Source of the DNA: Pseudomonas moorei
GTDB taxonomy: Bacteria; Pseudomonadota; Gammaproteobacteria; Pseudomonadales; Pseudomonadaceae
DNA length: 64,000 nucleotides
Reading direction: 5' to 3'
Assembly (NCBI RefSeq): GCF_008801475.1
Contig: NZ_VZPP01000006.1
Span: 124,001-188,000 of the forward strand
Shown: positions 23,824 to 33,098 of the stretch, piece after piece
Layout: every line of letters starts with the position of its first letter
Position numbering within the stretch: the stretch's first letter is position 1
Translations under genes and position numbers: made by a program
The notes under the pieces: model-generated
Told to the model about the DNA's origin: nothing
Seen by the model: only the letters and a program-made list of their open reading frames with translations
Database searches by the model: none

Positions 23824-25053
23824 ATGACCCGCCTTTCAACTTCCGCCGATGCACCTCGCAGCGCGATCTGGCTGCCGATCTTCGCCGGACTCTGCGCCAG
23901 CCTGGTCAGCATCGGTCTGGCGCGATTTGCCTACACGCCGTTGATCCCCTCGCTGATCCAGGCCCATTGGTTTAGCGCCACCGACGTGGTGTTCCTCGGC
24001 GCCGCCAACCTGGTGGGCTACCTGATCGGCGCGCTGATCGGCCACCCACTGGCTCGGCGCACCTCCAACAACACCGCGCTGCGGTTGATGATGCTGGCGG
24101 TGACCCTGGCGTTTTTCGCCTGTGCCTTTCCATTGTCGGTGGGCTGGTTTTTCGCCTGGCGCTTGCTGTCCGGCATTGCCGGCGGCGCGATCATGGTGCT
24201 GGTGGCGTCCACGGTGTTGCCACATGTACCGGCCTCGCGCAAAGGCCTGGCCAGCGGCGCGATCTTTCTCGGTATCGGCCTGGGCATCGCCGGCTCGGGG
24301 ACGATCGTTCCGCCACTGCTGAGCCTTGGACTGCAACAAACCTGGCTCGGTCTCGGCTTGCTGGCGCTGGTCCTGACCGCTGCCAGCTGGTTTGCCTGGC
24401 CGGCCGCCACACCCCATGACGCAGCAACCGTGCCGCTCAAGACTGCGGCAACGGCGACAAACCCGAGCGTCTACCTGCTATTCGCCCAGTACGCCTTCAT
24501 GGCCGCCGGGTTGGTGCCGGCCATGGTGTTCCTGGTCGATTACGTGGCCCGCGGGCTCGGTGCCGGGCAACACGTGGGCGCACTGATTTGGGTGATGTAC
24601 GGCCTGGGGGCGATTGTCGGGCCGGTGAGCTACGGCTTTCTGGCCGACCAACTGGGGGCGAAGTCGGGCATTCGACTGGTGTTGTTGGTGCAAGCGATTG
24701 CCGTCGGTCTGCTGTCGATCTCCAGCGCCTTTTGGGCACTGGCCTTGCTGGCGGTGATACTCGGTTCGTTCCCGCCCGGCATCGTGCCGCTGGCCCTGGC
24801 GCGGGTTCACGAACTGATTCCCGGGCATCACCAGCAGCAGGTCGCCTGGAGTCGCGCCACCGTGTCCTTCGCCACCTTCCAGGCCATCGCCGGTTTTGCC
24901 TACTCGGCACTGTTCAACGCCAGTGGCGGTCATCATGCACTGATGTTCGTGATCGCGGCCGGGGCTATTGTTGTTGCATTGCTGTTGGAGTTGGTGGTGC
25001 GTTTACTGGGTCAACCGAATGATGGCGGCTGCATCAAACCGAGCGCTGCATGA
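23824..25053 (+). CDS. MFS transporter, YbfB/YjiJ family
   Basis: The 409-aa protein has about 12 hydrophobic segments and the family signature near the first helices (GLCASLVSIGLARFAYTPLI, GAANLVGYLIGALIGHPLAR). It is an inner-membrane transporter, probably an efflux or uptake permease of unknown substrate. A ribosome site (GAAGGACA) precedes ATG 23824. It is divergent from LysR and followed after 91 bp by a quinone oxidoreductase, so the two may form one LysR-controlled unit. Confidence 0.87.
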   Translation: MTRLSTSADAPRSAIWLPIFAGLCASLVSIGLARFAYTPLIPSLIQAHWFSATDVVFLGAANLVGYLIGALIGHPLARRTSNNTALRLMMLAVTLAFFACAFPLSVGWFFAWRLLSGIAGGAIMVLVASTVLPHVPASRKGLASGAIFLGIGLGIAGSGTIVPPLLSLGLQQTWLGLGLLALVLTAASWFAWPAATPHDAATVPLKTAATATNPSVYLLFAQYAFMAAGLVPAMVFLVDYVARGLGAGQHVGALIWVMYGLGAIVGPVSYGFLADQLGAKSGIRLVLLVQAIAVGLLSISSAFWALALLAVILGSFPPGIVPLALARVHELIPGHHQQQVAWSRATVSFATFQAIAGFAYSALFNASGGHHALMFVIAAGAIVVALLLELVVRLLGQPNDGGCIKPSAA

Positions 25054-25144
25054 ACAACGCAAAACCCATGTGGGAGCTAGCAAGCTTCACACTGACTCAA
25101 CACGTCGAACCGAAATTTTTTTGTCATCACAACAGGTATTCATC

Positions 25145-26143
25145 ATGACCCTCCCCCAAACCATGACCCAGATTGAAATCACCCAGCCTGGTGCTCCCGA
25201 AGTCCTGCAACCGCGACAGGTGCCCTTGCCTGCCGTGGGCGCTGGTGAAGTGCTGATCCGCGTGCACGCGGCCGGGGTCAATCGCCCCGATGTGATTCAG
25301 CGCGCCGGCAAGTACCCGATGAAACCCGGCATGAGCCCGATTCCGGGGCTGGAGGTGGCCGGTGAAGTGGTCGCCATCGGTTCAGGGGTCAATGACTTCA
25401 TCGTCGGCGACAAAGTCTGCGCGCTGACCAACGGTGGCGGGTATGCCCAATATTGCGCGGTCCCGGCCAGCCAGACGCTACCGATTCCCGAGGGCATGGA
25501 CTGGGTGCAAGCGGCAGCGGTCCCGGAAACCTTCTTCACGGTGTGGGCCAATCTGTTCGACATGGGTGGCGCCAGCAAAGGCCAGCGAGCCCTGATTCAC
25601 GGTGGCACCAGCGGCATCGGCACCACCGCGCTGATGCTGTGCCGCGAGTTCGGGGTCAAGGCATTCGCCACCGCGGGCAGCGAGGACAAGTGTGCGGCGA
25701 TCCGTCAATTGGGGGCCGAAGCCATCAACTATCGTGATCAGGACTTCGTCCAGGTCATTCAGGAAAAAACCGCCGGCAAGGGGGTTAATGTCATTCTCGA
25801 CATCATGGGCGGTTCGTACCTGAACCAGAACATCGCGGCATTGGGCATGGAGGGCCGACTGGTGATGCTCGGCTTTCTCGGTGGTGCTCACGCCAAGGAC
25901 GTCGACCTGCTGGCGATCATGGGCAAGCGCGCGGTGATCACCGGCTCGCTGTTGCGCGCTCGCACCCGGGAAGAAAAAGCCTCGATCGCCGAACAGCTGC
26001 GCGAGTACGTCTGGCCCGTGCTGGAAGCTGGTCGTTGCCTGCCGATGATCGACAAGGTTTATGCCCTTACCGAGGCGGCACAGGCCCACACCCGGATGGA
26101 AGGTGGCGAGCACATCGGCAAGATCGTGCTGCGCGTGGACTGA
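25145..26143 (+). CDS. NAD(P)H:quinone oxidoreductase, zeta-crystallin/PIG3 type
   Basis: The protein is 332 aa, starting at ATG 25145 (an alternative ATG at 25163 is possible). It is a medium-chain dehydrogenase without zinc ligands: VHAAGVNRPDVIQRAGKYP, PGLEVAGEVVAIGSGV, and the NADPH motif ALIHGGTSGIGTTALMLCREF, then FATAGSEDKC. It would reduce quinones or other enones with NADPH in the cytoplasm. The adjacent MFS and LysR genes suggest a response to a toxic electrophile. A REP doublet follows. Confidence 0.9.
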   Translation: MTLPQTMTQIEITQPGAPEVLQPRQVPLPAVGAGEVLIRVHAAGVNRPDVIQRAGKYPMKPGMSPIPGLEVAGEVVAIGSGVNDFIVGDKVCALTNGGGYAQYCAVPASQTLPIPEGMDWVQAAAVPETFFTVWANLFDMGGASKGQRALIHGGTSGIGTTALMLCREFGVKAFATAGSEDKCAAIRQLGAEAINYRDQDFVQVIQEKTAGKGVNVILDIMGGSYLNQNIAALGMEGRLVMLGFLGGAHAKDVDLLAIMGKRAVITGSLLRARTREEKASIAEQLREYVWPVLEAGRCLPMIDKVYALTEAAQAHTRMEGGEHIGKIVLRVD

Positions 26144-26158
26144 AAGCAACGCAAATCC

Positions 26159-26249
26159 CTGTGGGCGCGTGCCTGCTCGCGAAAGCGGCCTGGCCGTTGA
26201 CATGGATGTTGAATGTCACGGCCTCATCGCGAGCAAGCTCGCTCCCACA
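26159..26249. repeat. REP doublet after the quinone oxidoreductase
   Basis: CTGTGGGCGCGTGCCTGCTC at 26159-26178 faces GCGAGCAAGCTCGCTCCCAC at 26229-26248, with about 50 bases between the arms. This is the usual Pseudomonas REP arrangement. Confidence 0.75.
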
Positions 26250-26299
26250 AGTCGAATTTATCCCTGCTGCCGGCACACATCTGTTAAAACGCGGGCTCC

Positions 26300-27232
26300 A
26301 TGTCTGTGCCGGTAGATCACCCGATGTCCTCTGCTTTTCTCTCCCGCTTGCGCCCACGGTGGCTGTCGCTGCTGTGCATGGCCGCGTTGATCGTCGGCCT
26401 GCCGGTGAGTTGCGGGGCGCTCAGGTACAAAGAGCGCGAGCTGCTGTTTCGCATCGAGCCGGGCACTGCCGGCTGGTATCGCGGCCTGCCGCAGGACGTC
26501 GAGGAATTTGATATCAAGCCCGCCAGCTTCAAGGCCGGGCAGAACCTGCATGCCTGGTGGTGGCCGGCGGCGCGCCGCGATGCGCCGGCGATCCTCTACC
26601 TGCACGGCGTGCGCTGGAACCTCACCGGCCAGGCGTTTCGCATCGAGCAATTGCGCGCCATGGGTTACTCGGTGCTGGCTATCGATTACCGGGGGTTCGG
26701 CCAGAGCCACGGTGACCTGCCGTCGGAGGCCAGCGTTTACGAAGACGCCCGAGCCGCCTGGGAGCGTTTCACCGCGATGCAACCGGACCCGGGCAAGCGT
26801 TTGATCTACGGTCATTCCCTGGGCGGCGCGGTGGCCATCGACCTCGCGGCAGATTTGGCTGCGCAAGCGAAACAGCAGCACATTCCGGTACCGGTACGCG
26901 GCCTGGTGATCGAGTCGACCTTCACCTCGCTGGGCGATGCCGTGGCAGAAGTCGCCGACAATAATTTGCCAGTCCACTGGCTGCCCGTGCGCTGGCTGCT
27001 GTCGCAAAAGTTCGACTCCATCGACAAGATCGTCGACATCGACATGCCGTTGCTGGTGGTCCATGGCCTGGCCGACCCGTTCATGCCGTCGCGATTCAGC
27101 CAGCAGCTGTTCAATGCCGCCAATCAACCCAAGCGTTTGTTGCTGATTCCTGGCGGTACGCACAACAACAGCATGAGCCTGGGGGGTAGCCAGTATCGCC
27201 AGGCACTCGACGGCTTGATGAGGGCCAGCTAG
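26300..27232 (+). CDS. Membrane-anchored alpha/beta hydrolase
   Basis: The protein is 310 aa from ATG 26300. A second ATG at 26324 (MSSAFLS) is equally possible, because neither has a strong ribosome site. An N-terminal hydrophobic segment (LLCMAALIVGLPVSCGAL) includes a cysteine, so a membrane anchor or lipoprotein is possible. The hydrolase core shows YLHGVRWNLTG, IDYRGFGQSHGD, the nucleophile motif IYGHSLGGAVA, VHGLADPFMP and a C-terminal IPGGTHNN that supplies the His. It resembles YfhR/BEM46-type serine hydrolases. The substrate is unknown. Confidence 0.82.
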   Translation: MSVPVDHPMSSAFLSRLRPRWLSLLCMAALIVGLPVSCGALRYKERELLFRIEPGTAGWYRGLPQDVEEFDIKPASFKAGQNLHAWWWPAARRDAPAILYLHGVRWNLTGQAFRIEQLRAMGYSVLAIDYRGFGQSHGDLPSEASVYEDARAAWERFTAMQPDPGKRLIYGHSLGGAVAIDLAADLAAQAKQQHIPVPVRGLVIESTFTSLGDAVAEVADNNLPVHWLPVRWLLSQKFDSIDKIVDIDMPLLVVHGLADPFMPSRFSQQLFNAANQPKRLLLIPGGTHNNSMSLGGSQYRQALDGLMRAS

Positions 27233-27245
27233 GCCGGTCATGCAG

Positions 27246-27279
27246 CCGGCAAAGCTCTATTCGAACTCGCTTTGCCGGG
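27246..27279. terminator. Hairpin between convergent genes
   Basis: CCGGCAAAGC (27246-27255) pairs with GCTTTGCCGG (27269-27278), 14 bp after the hydrolase stop and 14 bp before the stop of the unknown gene on the other strand. Confidence 0.65.
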
Positions 27280-27292
27280 CTTGATCAACGAA

Positions 27293-28021
27293 TCAGACCT
27301 GAATGTGCAGCCCCTGCTTCTTCTCGATCGGTTCCTCTTTGGCTTTTTTATATAGCTGATCCAGCCAGGAGTCCGTTGATCTCAGGTCCAGCGCGCCTTT
27401 GTTCAATAACAATCCATAGTCAATCAACCTGTGGAAGTTGGTCAGGTCCAGCGTCACCTTGCCCTCGAACTGTTTTTTATCCAGCTGGACCAGCTCGATC
27501 ACCGCTTTGGCGTGATTGAAACTCAAGGACTGGAGGTCCTTTCTCTCGTTTAACAGGGTATTCAACGTGTCCTGTTCCCAGGCCGTCAGCATGTTTGGCG
27601 GCGCAGTGACTTGCAACTGCCCGTCTTCGGCCACCGTGTAGCCGAATGCTTTGTCCGCCAACTTGGGCCATAGGCTGTGCAGATTTGCTTTGAAGTCGGT
27701 GTATATACCGTCAATTGTTTTGAGCGCATCCGCTGCGCGGCATTCTTTTGCCCAAAGGATTGTAAATCTAAAGCTATCAATCCGAGTGTATAGGCCAACG
27801 TACCCGGCACCTAAAGGGGACTTTTCAATAAAGTCCTCTACCGCTTCCAAGTCATCCATGGTGAGGCCTGTAACAGCAGGAGCCTGGAGTTTCTCGATGG
27901 CCAACCTCACCCTCTCTTCAATCACCGGCTTTTCTACTGAGTCTGGTTGATTTTGCTCAGTGCTTGCCTTCACCCTTTTCGGGCAGGGCATTTGAAAAGA
28001 TGCAGCGGTATTTATATTCAT
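27293..28021 (-). CDS. Unrecognised protein
   Basis: The protein is 242 aa. ATG 28021 is supported by AGGAGTAG upstream. It has no signal peptide or membrane segment. It is rich in Lys, Glu, Leu and Asp and predicted mostly helical, with a repeated Asp-Leu pattern towards the end (VTLDLTNFHRLIDYGLLLN). No family was recognised. The gene is noticeably less GC-rich than its neighbours and is divergent from another unknown gene across an AT-rich 268-base gap. The pair looks like an acquired islet. The gap has no convincing gene. Confidence 0.7.
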   Translation of the reverse strand: MNINTAASFQMPCPKRVKASTEQNQPDSVEKPVIEERVRLAIEKLQAPAVTGLTMDDLEAVEDFIEKSPLGAGYVGLYTRIDSFRFTILWAKECRAADALKTIDGIYTDFKANLHSLWPKLADKAFGYTVAEDGQLQVTAPPNMLTAWEQDTLNTLLNERKDLQSLSFNHAKAVIELVQLDKKQFEGKVTLDLTNFHRLIDYGLLLNKGALDLRSTDSWLDQLYKKAKEEPIEKKQGLHIQV

Positions 28022-28289
28022 ATCAACTACTCCTCATGGGGATTCCATGTTGCATAACGGCCAGAACGGGAAATGGGTGACCTGATAAACGCGTAGGAAA
28101 AATCCGAAAAAGGAGTAGGTATTTTCTATCAGCTCGTTGCTGATCAAGATAAAAGCCTGCTGTAACGCCAGCGATAAATATGTACCGCCTTTTACAAAGA
28201 GGAGAACGTTCAAATACAGATGCCTGCTTGGGCACAACTGCTTCAGAACTTTTACTTCTGGCATCTGATTAAATTACGAGAACGTCATC

Positions 28290-29168
28290 ATGTGGATTAC
28301 TTGCTTTAAAAATATCGGGATACGCTCGGTATTGTTGTTTTGGGGAATATTCCTGGCGGCCGGCATGGCACCGGCGATGTCTTTTTTGAGCGCCTCGGCT
28401 ATTCCGGACATCGCCTCTAAAATTCCGACGGCGACAACGGCACTGCCCGACAAATTGAACACCTTGGAAGACAGTCTGGCTGACGAAACAGATGTGAAGC
28501 ATTACAGCTTCACGGCGGTTCGGGGGCAAAACGTGTGGATTCATGCAAAAGAGCGCAAAGGTTCACTACTCACTCTGGAATACAATCTCAATGGCACTTG
28601 GCTCACTTTTCCTTGGGGAGAACACTTGACGGTATCCGACTTACAACCGAATCAGGAGATTCAGGTTCGCATTTCGAAGACACCCTCCGCCCCTTTCGTG
28701 CTGGGCAGCACCTACAAAATTGAATTTGGTTCAGCACCCTATTACGCCGACAGTCGCGTCCGCGGCGACGCCGGTGAGCTGCCGCTCTACTGGGCAACCA
28801 CCCAGGCCTATAAAATCTTGAACTGGTCGGTCCGATTGGCGGATTCGACAGGGCATTCGCTCGAAGGCGCTACGGCGACTTTGAAATTGAACAAGGGAGC
28901 GGGCGAGATCGACTTTCCTCTTATAACGGACAGCACAGGCAGTGCGACGCAAGACATTGAGTTGGGTAGCTGTCATGGCCGTCTTAAATCTGCCCCGTTC
29001 TGGACCCGCAGTGGCAAGTATTACTATCAGTGGGACGCTGAATACAACCTGGGGTATTGGCTGATCCAGATTCAAGGAAAAGAAGCTTCAGGGGTGGGAG
29101 GCCCTAACGTGCCGAACGTTTCATTCGCGCAGATCTGTTATCAACGGATGTTGCGTAACCAGGCATGA
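28290..29168 (+). CDS. Unrecognised exported protein
   Basis: The protein is 292 aa from ATG 28290. The first ~37 residues are hydrophobic (SVLLFWGIFLAAGMAPAMSF) and probably a signal peptide or anchor. Residues about 50-140 resemble a PPC-like or jelly-roll beta domain (DETDVKHYSFTAVRGQNVWI). Later residues include Trp/Tyr-rich stretches and two cysteines (GSCHGR, AQICYQ) that could form a disulfide. No family is claimed. The base composition is AT-rich relative to the window, like the divergent gene at 27293. Confidence 0.7.
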   Translation: MWITCFKNIGIRSVLLFWGIFLAAGMAPAMSFLSASAIPDIASKIPTATTALPDKLNTLEDSLADETDVKHYSFTAVRGQNVWIHAKERKGSLLTLEYNLNGTWLTFPWGEHLTVSDLQPNQEIQVRISKTPSAPFVLGSTYKIEFGSAPYYADSRVRGDAGELPLYWATTQAYKILNWSVRLADSTGHSLEGATATLKLNKGAGEIDFPLITDSTGSATQDIELGSCHGRLKSAPFWTRSGKYYYQWDAEYNLGYWLIQIQGKEASGVGGPNVPNVSFAQICYQRMLRNQA

Positions 29169-29227
29169 GAATTCCGAACAATGAAGCAGGTATTTATAGT
29201 TAGCTGTTACTGCAAAACATTCATGAC

Positions 29228-31042
29228 TCAGCGATAACCCCGCGCCTGCAAGTCAAACAACTGCGCATAGCGCCCGCCACCCGCCAGCAGTTGCTCATGA
29301 TCGCCACGTTCAAGGATCTTCCCCTGATCGAGGACGATGATGTGATCGGCGTTACGCACACTGGAAAAACGGTGGGAAATCAACAAGGTCATGCGGCCCT
29401 GGGTGTGCTGGCTGAAATGCTCGAACACCGCGGCTTCCGCCGCCGGATCGAGCGCCGAGGTCGGCTCGTCCAGAATCAGGATATCGGCATCGCGGCGCAT
29501 GTACGCGCGGGACAAGGCGATCTTCTGCCACTGCCCGCCGGACAGCTCCTGGCCACCGGCAAACCAGCGCCCCAGTTGTGTGGCATAGCCGCGATCCAGG
29601 CGCTCGATAAAGGGCGCGGCCATGCCCTCGGCAGCGGCCTCCTGCCAGCGCTGTTGATCGTTGAAGGCCAGGGTGTCGCCCACGCCGATGTTCTCGCCGA
29701 CGGAGAACTGGTAGCGAATGTAATCCTGGAAAATCACGCCAATGCGCCGACGCAATGCGTCTTCCTCCCAGGTCTGCAAATCGCTACCGTCGAGCAGAAT
29801 GCGCCCCTGGTCGGGCCGGTATAAGCGGGTCAGCAGTTTGATCAGGGTGGTCTTGCCCGAGCCATTCTCCCCCACCAGCGCCAGGCTATGGCCAGGGACA
29901 AGGTGCAGATCAATGCCTTCCAGCGCAGCGCGACTGGCGCCCGGGTAACGAAACCCGACATTCTCGAAACGCAAGCCATCGCCGGGCACCGCGCCAACGG
30001 TGAGGTGGCCGGTATCCGCCACCACCGGTTCGGCCAGGTACTCGTAGAGGCTGGAGAGATAGAGGCCATCTTCGTACAGCCCGCTGATAGCGCTCAGGCT
30101 GCTGCTCACCGCCGTCTGCCCCTGCTTGAACAACACCAGGTACATGGTCATCTGCCCGAGGCTGATACTGCCGTGCACCGTGTCGACCACCACCCAGGCA
30201 TACGCCAGATAAAACGCCCCGGTGCCCAGTAAACCGAGGACGAATCCCCAACCGTCACGGCGCAGGGTCAGGCGCCGGTCTTCGGCGTAGAGACGGGCGA
30301 AGGTATCGCGGTAGCGCTGCAACAACAGCGGCGCGAAACCGAACAGTTTGACCTCCTTGATGTAGCCCTCGTGGGAGAGCAGCGTCTCGATGTAGTTCTG
30401 TTGCCGGCTCTCTGGCGCACGGCGGGTAAACAGGCGGAAGGCGTCTCCGGAAAAATGCGCCTCGGCAAAAAACACCGGCAATGCCCCCACCACCAACAGC
30501 ACCAGCGCCCACGGCGAAAAATGCACCAGCAGCACACCGAAGCTGGTCAGCAGGATCAGGTTCTGGATCAACCCCAACGACTTCATCACCAGCGCCAGCG
30601 GCCGGGTCGAGGCTTCGCGGCGCACCCGTACCAGCTTGTCGTAGAACTCGGAATTCTCGAACTGCACCAGTGACAAGGTCTGGGCCTTTTCCAGAATCAT
30701 CGTGTTGACCTTCTGCCCCAATTGCACACGCAACAGCGACTGCTGGACCGACAGCGCACGCTGGGTGGCGGACAGCAATGCCAACACACCCGCCTCCATC
30801 AGCACATAACGCACCACCGGCCACAGCGGCGCACTGCCCTGTTGCGCATGCAACTGCATGGCGAACACTACGGCGTCGACGATGCGCTGCCCCAGCCAGG
30901 CCGCCAGTGCCGGAAGAACGCCGGCAATCAGCGTCGCCAGCACCAGGCCGAGAAACAACCCGCGTGAGGTGCCCCAGACCAGCAGCAGGGCACGTCGGGC
31001 CTGGTCGACTAGCGAGGTGAAGCGTTCAAGAACAGGACTCAC
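29228..31042 (-). CDS. ABC exporter, fused permease and ATPase
   Basis: The protein is 604 aa, a half-transporter length. It starts at GTG 31042, which overlaps the stop of the upstream AraC gene as GTGA and has GGAG before it. The N-terminal ~330 residues contain six membrane spans. The ATPase shows Walker A GENGSGKTTLI, the Q-loop region IFQDYIRYQF, signature ELSGGQWQKIALSRA, Walker B ADILILDEPTSALD and the switch His in LLISHRFSS. It would export a lipid, peptide or drug as a dimer in the inner membrane. The substrate is unknown. Coupling to an AraC regulator suggests an inducible efflux unit. Confidence 0.9.
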   Translation of the reverse strand: MSPVLERFTSLVDQARRALLLVWGTSRGLFLGLVLATLIAGVLPALAAWLGQRIVDAVVFAMQLHAQQGSAPLWPVVRYVLMEAGVLALLSATQRALSVQQSLLRVQLGQKVNTMILEKAQTLSLVQFENSEFYDKLVRVRREASTRPLALVMKSLGLIQNLILLTSFGVLLVHFSPWALVLLVVGALPVFFAEAHFSGDAFRLFTRRAPESRQQNYIETLLSHEGYIKEVKLFGFAPLLLQRYRDTFARLYAEDRRLTLRRDGWGFVLGLLGTGAFYLAYAWVVVDTVHGSISLGQMTMYLVLFKQGQTAVSSSLSAISGLYEDGLYLSSLYEYLAEPVVADTGHLTVGAVPGDGLRFENVGFRYPGASRAALEGIDLHLVPGHSLALVGENGSGKTTLIKLLTRLYRPDQGRILLDGSDLQTWEEDALRRRIGVIFQDYIRYQFSVGENIGVGDTLAFNDQQRWQEAAAEGMAAPFIERLDRGYATQLGRWFAGGQELSGGQWQKIALSRAYMRRDADILILDEPTSALDPAAEAAVFEHFSQHTQGRMTLLISHRFSSVRNADHIIVLDQGKILERGDHEQLLAGGGRYAQLFDLQARGYR

Positions 31043-32079
31043 GCCCCCAGCTCCGCCACCACGTCAGCTCTTTCTCCCTGATACCGCGCCCGATAGCGTC
31101 CCGGACTTTCACCCGTCCATTTCTTGAACGCGCGGTGGAACGCACTGGGTTCCTGAAAGCCCAACTGCTCGGCGATGTCACTGATGCTCGCCCGGCTTTC
31201 ACGCAATTGCTCGAATGCCACGGCACGCCGTACTTCGTCCTTGATCTCTTGATAGGAACAGCCTTCACGCTCGAGTTTCCGGCGGAAGGTGCTGGGGCTC
31301 AAATGCTGCTCGAGGGCGAAGGCCTGCAGGGTCGGCCAATCACTGTAGTGACTGGAGCGCAAGCGCTGATGCACCTGGGACGCCAGGCCATGCTGGTTGC
31401 GGAAGCGGATCACCAGCCACTGCGGCGCGGTACGCAGGAACACTTTGAGCGACGCCAGGTCCTGAACCACCGGCAGACGCAGGTAGTGACTGGCGAACTC
31501 GATTTCGGTGCGCTCGGCGCCAAAGGTCAGATTGGGTCCCCAGAGCAGGCGGTCGTCGCTCAGTGACAGGCGCGCGTGGCGAAAGTCGGCGCGGTCGATC
31601 GGAATGCGCCGGCCACCGAGCCAGCACAGCAGGCTGATCATCAGCACCAGAAAGGTTTCTTCGCCGAAGCGGCTGGCCTCTTCGTTGGCCGAATGGCTGT
31701 CGAGGCTGATGACGGCACGCTTGCCGCGCACCGTCAGGGTGCCGCGAAAGTCGCAGAGGAACAGCGCGAAATTCGCCAGGCACTGGCGCATGGCCTTGTG
31801 CAGATCGGGCTCCTGAATCAACGCCCGGCAAATCAGAGCGAATGCCCCCGGTGGCATGCCGTGGGCGTCGAGCCCGAAGAACTCATCGTTCAGTTCGCGG
31901 ATCTGGATCAGCCACAACGCCGCAAATGCATTGGCCGGCACCCGCGCCGTGGGTTGCCCGATCACCGCCGGATCGATGCCCGCCTGTTCGAGCACGGCCT
32001 GCACTCGCTGCGCATCGTCGCCCATCCCGTGGAGCATTGCCTGCACGAAGTAGGCGGCCACCGAGTCCTTTTCCCGCAT
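31039..32079 (-). CDS. AraC-family regulator with arabinose-binding-type N-terminal domain
   Basis: The protein is 346 aa, starting at ATG 32079 (MREKDSVAAYFVQAMLHGMG). The longer frame upstream reads through the divergent promoter. The N-terminal ~230 residues form the domain found in OruR/ArgR-like AraC regulators. The C-terminal HTH pair reads LQAFALEQHLSPSTFRRKLE and ISDIAEQLGFQEPSAFHRAF. Its stop overlaps the ABC exporter start. It is divergent from the 3-hydroxyacyl-CoA dehydrogenase gene. Confidence 0.9.
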   Translation of the reverse strand: MREKDSVAAYFVQAMLHGMGDDAQRVQAVLEQAGIDPAVIGQPTARVPANAFAALWLIQIRELNDEFFGLDAHGMPPGAFALICRALIQEPDLHKAMRQCLANFALFLCDFRGTLTVRGKRAVISLDSHSANEEASRFGEETFLVLMISLLCWLGGRRIPIDRADFRHARLSLSDDRLLWGPNLTFGAERTEIEFASHYLRLPVVQDLASLKVFLRTAPQWLVIRFRNQHGLASQVHQRLRSSHYSDWPTLQAFALEQHLSPSTFRRKLEREGCSYQEIKDEVRRAVAFEQLRESRASISDIAEQLGFQEPSAFHRAFKKWTGESPGRYRARYQGERADVVAELGA

Positions 32080-32246
32080 GTGAACGCTTCTCTCCCCATC
32101 ACCCGAAATGGCAAAAAACACCAGCGCCGTTGAACAGTTTCGGCATAGGACAACCGCCCTGCCAGCTCTAGACTCGCTGCCAATAGTACGCCTTCGGCCG
32201 TGACCGCGGCCAAGGTATTGCAAGGTTTGACCGGAAGGACGGCAAG

Positions 32247-33098
32247 ATGAATCTGCAAAACATTGGCGTGATTGGCGCAGGCACCATGGGCAACGGCATT
32301 GCGCAAGTCTGCGCCCTGGCCGGTTTCAGCGTGACCTTGATCGATATCTCCGAGAACGCGCTGCAAAAAGCGCTCGCGACCGTTGGCAAAAATCTCGATC
32401 GGCAAATCGCCAAAGAAACCCTGACGCCCGAGCAAAAACTCGCCGCCCTCGACAAGATCCGTACCAGCACCGATTACGCCAGCCTGCAAGGCGCACAACT
32501 GGTGATCGAAGCGGCTACCGAGAACCTCGATCTTAAACTGCGTGTGCTGCAACAGATCGCGGCCCAGGTCAGCACCGACTGTGTAATCGCTTCCAACACC
32601 TCGTCGCTGTCGATCACCCAACTCGCCGCCAGCGTCAGCCAGCCTGAGCGTTTCATCGGCCTGCACTTCTTCAATCCGGTGCCGGTGATGGGGCTGATCG
32701 AAGTGATTCGCGGCCTGCAAACCAGCGACGCCACCCACGCCCTGGCACTGGAGATGGCGACCAGGCTTGGCAAAACCGCGATCACCGCCGGCAACCGTCC
32801 GGGGTTTGTGGTTAACCGGATTTTGGTGCCGATGATCAACGAAGCCATCCTGGTGCTTCAGGAAGGCCTGGCCAGCGCCGAAGACATCGATGCCGGCATG
32901 CGCCTGGGTTGCAACCAGCCCATCGGCCCGTTGGCCCTGGCGGACCTGATCGGCCTGGACACCCTGCTGGCGATCATGGAGGCCTTCTACGAGGGCTTCA
33001 ACGATAGCAAGTACCGCCCGGCGCCACTGCTCAAGGAAATGGTCGCCGCCGGTTACCTGGGACGCAAGACGGGGCGTGGCTTCCATGCCTATGCCTGA
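32247..33098 (+). CDS. 3-hydroxybutyryl-CoA dehydrogenase family enzyme
   Basis: The 283-aa protein has the usual length of the single-domain type. It shows the NAD motif NIGVIGAGTMGNGIAQVCAL, ASNTSSLSITQLA, catalytic-region LHFFNPVPVMGLIEVI and GNRPGFVVNRIL. It oxidises 3-hydroxyacyl-CoA to 3-oxoacyl-CoA with NAD in the cytoplasm, as in hydroxybutyrate or fatty-acid/aromatic catabolism. The TetR gene overlaps its 3' end by 14 nt, so the pair is probably co-expressed, and the TetR may sense an acyl-CoA. Confidence 0.92.
   Translation: MNLQNIGVIGAGTMGNGIAQVCALAGFSVTLIDISENALQKALATVGKNLDRQIAKETLTPEQKLAALDKIRTSTDYASLQGAQLVIEAATENLDLKLRVLQQIAAQVSTDCVIASNTSSLSITQLAASVSQPERFIGLHFFNPVPVMGLIEVIRGLQTSDATHALALEMATRLGKTAITAGNRPGFVVNRILVPMINEAILVLQEGLASAEDIDAGMRLGCNQPIGPLALADLIGLDTLLAIMEAFYEGFNDSKYRPAPLLKEMVAAGYLGRKTGRGFHAYA

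Noticed and set aside
28034..28264. A 76-codon minus-strand open frame between the two unknown genes
   Set aside because: No ribosome site, hydrophobic AT-rich composition expected by chance, and it occupies the divergent promoter region.
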